Shown here piece after piece: positions 33,476 through 38,101 of a stretch of DNA of 38,101 nucleotides. The notes under the pieces are model-generated. The model was not told where the DNA came from and did not search any database. It saw only the letters and a program-made list of their open reading frames with translations. Position 1 is the stretch's first letter, and each line of letters opens with the position of its first letter. The position numbers and the translations under genes were made by a program. Source of the stretch: Burkholderiales bacterium Ga0074133. Lineage in GTDB: Bacteria > Pseudomonadota > Gammaproteobacteria > Burkholderiales > Burkholderiaceae_C. The stretch spans positions 1-38,101 of the forward strand of contig LNEG01000120.1 in the NCBI GenBank assembly GCA_001464865.1, given 5' to 3'.

Positions 33476-35487
33476 TCAACCCTCGTCGTTCCGGTGGGGC
33501 AGCATGGCGACACCGCCTGGAGCGTCTCCCTCCGATAACCGGAAGTGCGCCACCGCGGCCACCATCTGCTGGGCCTGCGATTGAAGGCTGCTGGCAGCGG
33601 CCGCCATTTCCTCGACGAGCGCGGCGTTCTGTTGCGTGGTCTGGTCGAGCTGGGTCACGGCCTCGCCCACCTGGCCGACGCCCGAAGTCTGCTCGCTGCT
33701 GGCAGCGCTGATCTCGGACACCATCTCTGCCACACGGCCGATGGAGCGAACCACCTCCTGCATGGTGGTACCGGCCTGGTCGGCGAGCACCGAGCCCTGC
33801 TTGACCATGGCACTGCTGTTGTCAATGAGTTCCTTGATGGCCTTGGCCTCTGCGGCGGTGCGCTGGGCCAGGTTGCGAACTTCGGCAGCCACCACGGCAA
33901 ATCCGCGCCCCTGCTCACCGGCACGGGCGGCTTCCACGGCAGCATTCAGCGCCAGGATGTTGGTCTGGAAGGCAATGCCGTCGATGACCCCGATGATGTC
34001 GGCAATCTTGCTGCTGCTGCCGCTGATGCCATGCATGGTGCTCACCACTTTGGCAACCACCTCGCCGCCTTGGGCAGCCACCCCGCTGGCCTCCATCGCC
34101 AGGCGGTTGGCCTGCACTGCGCTGTCGGAGTTGTGCCGGATGGTGGCGCCCAGCTGCTCCATGCTGGCGGCAGTTTCCTCCAGCGAACTGGCCTGGCTTT
34201 CGGTGCGCGCTGACAGGTCCTGGTTGCCGTGGGCGATCTCGGAGCTGGCGGCCGAGACACTGTCGGCGCTGGTCCGCACCGTGCCCAGGCTTTCGACCAG
34301 ACGCACACGGAAACCTTCCATCGCCTTGGCCAGCGTGCCGATCTCGTCCAGTGATTTGACCGTGACGCGCTGCGACAGGTCGCCCTGTGCCAGCAAACCC
34401 AGCGCAGTCCCGAGCTGCCGCACAGGGCCACCCACAAGCCGCTGTGTGAGCTGCACCAGCACCACGGCGAGGATGACCAGCGCTGCGGCCACGCCAAGCC
34501 AGAGCCAGGTCAGCATGGTGCGCGCGTTGGCCATCATCTCGGACACCGGCGCCTCGGCAACGATGGCCCAGCTCCATGGCTTGTACCGCTCGATCGCCAG
34601 GAAACGGGCCTCACCGGCGCCATCGGAGCCTTTGCGCGCCGACCATGCCGTCTCGAGCTCGCCAGACTGGTCCACGGCAGCTACAGACTCGAGCCAGGCC
34701 TTGCCCTCGGCGCTGCTGGCTTCATCGATCTTTTGCGCGCCACTGGCCAGGCCGTAAAGGCTGCCACGCGCGGGGCCCGCTGAGATGTTCACGGCGTACA
34801 CGGCGCCGGTGACAAACAGCTTCTGGCTGGCCATGACCTTGTCCAGCTTCGAAAGGATGGGACCGATGTCCGAACCCGTGAACAGGATACCGATGGTCCG
34901 ATCGCCCTCGCGGATCGGCTCGTACACGGTCATGTACTCGCGCCCGAACAGGCTGGCGCGCCCCACATAGGTCTTGCCCTCGACCATCAACGGGTAAGCG
35001 GGATGCTTTCGGTCCAGCAGCGTCTTGTAGGCACGCTCTCCGTCCTGCTTTTTCAGCGAGGTCGTCACGCGGATGAAGTCGTCCCCCGTGCGGGCAAAAA
35101 TCGTCGCCACACCACCCAGGCTGTCCTTGGTGAACCGGTCCACAGCGGTGAAGTCGGCGTTGAGCGCAGCCCCTTCAAAAGAAAGCACTGCGTCGGGCTT
35201 GCCGTCGCTGCCCGGCGCTTGCGACAAGGCGAACTTGCCTGCAAAGCCCCCTTGAACAACGCGAAATCGCGCCGCGCCTGCTCTTGCGCCGTTTCGTCGA
35301 ATGTCTGTACCAGGGTGCGGAGCGACGCCGCCTGCATGGCAGCATCATGCTGCGCCAACCGCGCGAAATCACGCCACAACAGCGTGCTGACGATCCCGAT
35401 GGCCAGCAGCAGCACCACCAGCAGGCTCAGCACGGCAGTGAACGAAAGCTTGAAGGCAATGGAACGCGAGGAAGTCGATGTTTTCAT
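33476..35487 (-). pseudogene. Methyl-accepting chemotaxis protein, frameshifted
   Basis: A membrane chemoreceptor split into two frames. The first (from the ATG at 35487) has membrane helix 1 (KLSFTAVLSLLVVLLLAIGI) and the start of the periplasmic domain to [10 protein letters not shown]. The second supplies the rest: a Cache-type sensor ([20 protein letters not shown]), helix 2 ([20 protein letters not shown]), HAMP, and the signalling tip [40 protein letters not shown]. The break is in a five-C run on the + strand (35247-35251). One extra base gives [18 protein letters not shown] in a single frame. About 670 aa if restored. There is no C-terminal CheR-docking pentapeptide. Sequence error and true mutation cannot be separated here. 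Confidence 0.88.
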
Positions 35488-35752
35488 GATCGGGGGTCCT
35501 TCTGCGACGGCAACTGCGGAGATCCGGCAAGCGGATGCCGACTTCCGCCTTCGATGCATTTTGCAACATTTTTATCACATTAGAGCCTTGCCATGTCGTC
35601 CAAATGACAGCGTGGTTCGAGCATCTAGTGGCGTACGGGCTTTGTATCGGCACACACGGGCCGGGCGCAGGCATGCAGACATCGACCGGCTGACGCGCCT
35701 GCTCCATGCTGCCCGGCCCTTTGTCCTCAGTTTTGCCTGTCACGCCTGCTCG

Positions 35753-36667
35753 TCAACGGGACGGCAGTTCAAGCCGCTGGAGGCTCTCGAAGTACCGCTG
35801 CTCCCCTGACAAAGGGTCGCGAAACGAGAGCGAACGCGCGAGCAACTGCAGCGGTCGCGAATAGTCGCCCTCCGCCGGATCGTTGACCACCGGGTAAAAC
35901 GGATCGTTGCGCAGCGGCAGCCCCAGTGCTGCCATGTGCACCCGCAACTGGTGGCGCTTGCCAGTCACCGGGGCCAGCCGGTACAGCGCCCACGGCGACT
36001 TCACCTCCAGCACTTCCATGCGGGTCAGGCTGTTGGGCTCGCCGGTTACCTCCTGCATGCGAAAGAACTGGGTACTTTCCTCCACACGGCTGGCGTGTTC
36101 ACGTGGAAAGACCAGGTCCTCGCGCCATGGCGCCACGGCGTCGTAGTGCTTGACGATCTGGCGATCCCGGAACAACGCCTGGTACCGGCCCCGTGTTGCC
36201 TGCTGAACGGACAGCAGCACCAGACCCGCCGTGTCGCGGTCTATGCGGTGCAGCGGCGACAGCTCCGGCAGACCGAGTTGCCGCTTGAGTCGCACCAGCA
36301 GCGTGCTGTGCAGGTAACGGCCCGAGGGCACCACGGGCATGAAATGTGGCTTGTCTGCCACCACCAGGTGCTCATCGCGGTAGACCACCTGCTCGGCGAA
36401 AGGCAGTTCGGGCTCGGCAACCAGACTGCGGTAGTAGAACAGCCGCGCACCCGGTTCAAACGCACGCCGTTCCGTCACGGCACTGCCGTGCTCGTCCACC
36501 ACATCGCCGTCAAGAATGCGCTGCAGCCATTCGGCACGCGTGACCATGGGGAGGCGTTCGGCCAGAAAGTCGAGCATGGTGCCCGCGCCGCGCCCGGGGA
36601 GCACAATGCAGCTCGGACTGACGCCATCGCGGACAGCAGGTATGGGAACAGGGACGGGACGCGGCAT
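35753..36667 (-). CDS. RluA-family pseudouridine synthase
   Basis: A 304-aa RNA pseudouridine synthase. An S4-like N-terminal region (TMLDFLAERLPMVTRAEWLQ, RILDGDVVDEHG) is followed by the catalytic domain with D143 in LHRIDRDTAGLVLL and the family motif VTGKRHQLRVHMAALGLPL. Which rRNA or tRNA uridine it modifies cannot be told; it is not clearly RluC or RluD. The ATG at 36667 lacks a Shine-Dalgarno and has TAGAAT 9 nt upstream. The 265-bp gap downstream, up to the chemoreceptor start, shows no gene. Confidence 0.9.
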   Translation of the reverse strand: MPRPVPVPIPAVRDGVSPSCIVLPGRGAGTMLDFLAERLPMVTRAEWLQRILDGDVVDEHGSAVTERRAFEPGARLFYYRSLVAEPELPFAEQVVYRDEHLVVADKPHFMPVVPSGRYLHSTLLVRLKRQLGLPELSPLHRIDRDTAGLVLLSVQQATRGRYQALFRDRQIVKHYDAVAPWREDLVFPREHASRVEESTQFFRMQEVTGEPNSLTRMEVLEVKSPWALYRLAPVTGKRHQLRVHMAALGLPLRNDPFYPVVNDPAEGDYSRPLQLLARSLSFRDPLSGEQRYFESLQRLELPSR

Positions 36668-36676
36668 GGCGAGCGA

Positions 36677-36682
36677 ATTCTA
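36677..36682 (-). promoter_or_regulatory. Putative -10 box of the RluA-type gene
   Basis: TAGAAT on the minus strand, matching five of six consensus positions, 9 nt before the ATG. Implies a leader of about 2-3 nt. No clear -35. Confidence 0.4.
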
Positions 36683-36778
36683 GAAGCCCCCTGCCCCGGC
36701 ATGGGGTGCCCCTGTAGGACAAGCTCCACAGTCTGCCGCAGACGCGCCTAACGCCGGCAAAAATGCCCGGGCGGGCCG

Positions 36779-36784
36779 TAGCAT
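36779..36784 (+). promoter_or_regulatory. Putative -10 box of the AsmA-family gene
   Basis: TAGCAT ends 7 nt before the ATG at 36792, which would make the mRNA leaderless. It overlaps the other candidate ATG at 36783, which argues for 36792 as start. Confidence 0.3.
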
Positions 36785-36791
36785 GGGCTGC

Positions 36792-38101
36792 ATGCAGGAG
36801 CCCTCCGTTTCAACACCTCACCCCACAGCGTCCGCCACGTCCAGCGCTGACGGCCATCGCCCCCGCCGACGGCGACCCTCGCTCGGCAAGGTACTGCTCG
36901 TCATCGCTGCCGTGTTCATCGGCATGCTGGTCGTCGCCACGCTGGCGCTCACGCAACTGGCCCAGACAAAACCGTGGGTCAATGCCAAGGTCAGCGAGGC
37001 GACGGGGCGGCCTTTCGAGATTCAGGGCGAACTGTCCGCCAGCTGGAGCTGGCCGCAGCCGCATGAAGCGGGCTGGCGCCGGTGGATACCCGGCGTGACG
37101 GTGAAAGCAGGCGACCTCGTCATGCAGAACCCCGAGGGCTTCATTCACCCCTTTGCGGGTACCGCTCCAGACGGCAGGGCCGAACGTGCCGACAACGCCA
37201 GCATGGCGCGCATCGGCAAGGTGACCGCCAGCATGGACGTGTGGCCCCTGCTGGCGCGACACCTGTCGATCCACACCGTGGTGCTGGACCAGCCCGATAT
37301 CGCGCTGGCACGGGCCGCGGATGGCGCGGGCAACTGGCAGCTCCAGCCGCGGGACGCCAACGCGCCGCGCAGCCGCTGGACGGTAGAGGTGGACCGGCTC
37401 ATCATCAGCGAAGGCCGTCTTGCCTACGCCGACGCAGTGAAAGACCTCGAACTGCGGGCGCGTGTGGAAACGCTGCAACCGGGAACGGTGCCTGCGAACC
37501 CCGCAGCGGACCGCCGTGCAGCGACAACACCGGGCGTGAAAGATCAGGGCCCCGCTGCAAGTCCCGCCGCCGCTTCCACGGCACGACCCGCCCCGGCTTC
37601 CGCGCCGCCAGCATCGGCCGGCGCCTTTCAAGGCACGGCGCCTCGCTCCGCGCCGACATACGGCATCCGTTTCGAGCTGGAAGGCCGGTATGACAAGGCA
37701 CGCATCAAGGGCAGTGGCCTCGGCGGCCAGGTGATCAGCCTGCGCGACGCGGTGGTGGACTATCCCCTGCAGCTCGACCTGCAGGCTGGCAGCGTCGCGC
37801 TTTCTGCTGAAGGGTTCCTCGCCAACCCGCGTGCGCTCTCGGGAATGGACTTCGACGTGCAGCTCAGCGGCAACAGCATGGCCGACCTGTACGACGTGAC
37901 CGGCCTGGTGCTGCCCAATACGCCCGCGTTTCGCACGCGCGGCCGGCTCACGGGCAGCCTCGAGCCCGAGCGCGCGGTGTGGCAGTACAGCCGCTTCGAC
38001 GGCCAGGTGGGACAGAGCGACCTCCACGGCGATGTGCGCTACACATCGGGCAAGCCGCGCCCCCGCCTCGAAGGCAGCATGAGCAGCAACCAGCTGCGCC
38101 T
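36792..38101 (+). CDS. AsmA-family protein, 3' end cut by window edge
   Basis: An open frame from the ATG at 36792 to the last base, at least 436 codons. A basic cytosolic head (GHRPRRRRPSLGK) leads into one membrane helix (about residues 32-56, VLLVIAAVFIGMLVVATLAL). The periplasmic part then begins VNAKVSEATGRPFEIQGELS, the AsmA N-terminal pattern. Later come RLIISEGRLAYADAV, an Ala/Pro-rich linker near residues 235-285, and repeated beta-strand segments such as FDVQLSGNSMADLYDVTGLV. AsmA-like proteins are inner-membrane anchored and are linked to lipid transport to the outer membrane. Large overlapping frames on other strands are shadows. ATG 36783 is an alternative start. Confidence 0.88.
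   Translation, partial: MQEPSVSTPHPTASATSSADGHRPRRRRPSLGKVLLVIAAVFIGMLVVATLALTQLAQTKPWVNAKVSEATGRPFEIQGELSASWSWPQPHEAGWRRWIPGVTVKAGDLVMQNPEGFIHPFAGTAPDGRAERADNASMARIGKVTASMDVWPLLARHLSIHTVVLDQPDIALARAADGAGNWQLQPRDANAPRSRWTVEVDRLIISEGRLAYADAVKDLELRARVETLQPGTVPANPAADRRAATTPGVKDQGPAASPAAASTARPAPASAPPASAGAFQGTAPRSAPTYGIRFELEGRYDKARIKGSGLGGQVISLRDAVVDYPLQLDLQAGSVALSAEGFLANPRALSGMDFDVQLSGNSMADLYDVTGLVLPNTPAFRTRGRLTGSLEPERAVWQYSRFDGQVGQSDLHGDVRYTSGKPRPRLEGSMSSNQLR

Noticed and set aside
36810..38027. 405-codon minus-strand frame at the right end
   Set aside because: Antisense to the AsmA-family gene, whose plus-strand frame is open to the edge and has a clear membrane anchor and family N-terminus.
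1..38101. Genomic island, prophage or defence system
   Set aside because: No integrase, transposase, phage or toxin-antitoxin genes, no attachment-site repeats at the tRNA gene, and no evident change in base composition; the content is mostly housekeeping and transport.

Overview
The window reads as ordinary chromosome of a high-GC betaproteobacterium. The gene set, protein styles and intergenic repeats point to Comamonadaceae, Acidovorax-like. That assignment is inference from protein style, since there is no rRNA here. I see no prophage, insertion sequence, CRISPR array or rRNA. Genes are packed on both strands, no gap exceeds 300 bases, and both ends cut through genes.

Layout. 1-5.9 kb: the tail of an unrecognised protein, a VIT1/CCC1-type metal transporter, a PQQ-type sugar dehydrogenase lipoprotein broken by a one-base frameshift, an FAH-family hydrolase, and a bicarbonate-permease (SbtA-like) gene divergent from its probable LysR regulator. 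6.1-11.2 kb: a two-gene split chromate transporter, an orphan Tat-exported branched-chain-amino-acid-type binding protein, rlmB, a YbbA-like ABC ATPase, and tesA divergent from it with overlapping 5' ends. 11.3-18.3 kb: a small Lys-rich protein and a DUF2189 membrane protein, metC, then a SulP transporter / diguanylate cyclase / FlhG-like ATPase run, and the tRNA hydroxylase trhO. 18.4-21.7 kb: an orphan periplasmic binding protein divergent from a membrane PAS-GGDEF-EAL protein. 21.9-24.4 kb: a flavodoxin-fold quinone reductase and a pirin, facing a LysR regulator across a clear LysR box. 24.5-28.5 kb: FAD oxidoreductase, gluQ and trmB (overlapping starts and stops), then a second stand-alone diguanylate cyclase. 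28.7-38.1 kb: alaS, gabD, tRNA-Gly(CCC) with a strong terminator, a chemotaxis receptor with a frameshift, an RluA-family pseudouridine synthase and the start of an AsmA-family gene.

Themes. Three GGDEF proteins lie within 13 kb. Two of them sit in suggestive contexts: a SulP/DGC/FlhG-like operon, and a binding protein divergent from a DGC/PDE. RNA-maturation genes are frequent (rlmB, trhO, gluQ, trmB, alaS, an RluA-type synthase). Several genes lack a Shine-Dalgarno sequence but have a -10-like hexamer 6-9 nt before the start codon, which suggests leaderless mRNAs. Both broken genes are one base short in a five-base G/C run, so the breaks may be sequence errors. Two copies of a dispersed hairpin repeat occur, at 9.66 and 33.05 kb.

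No single locus here is clearly a new defence or mobile system. The best candidates for undescribed biology are the two c-di-GMP neighbourhoods.
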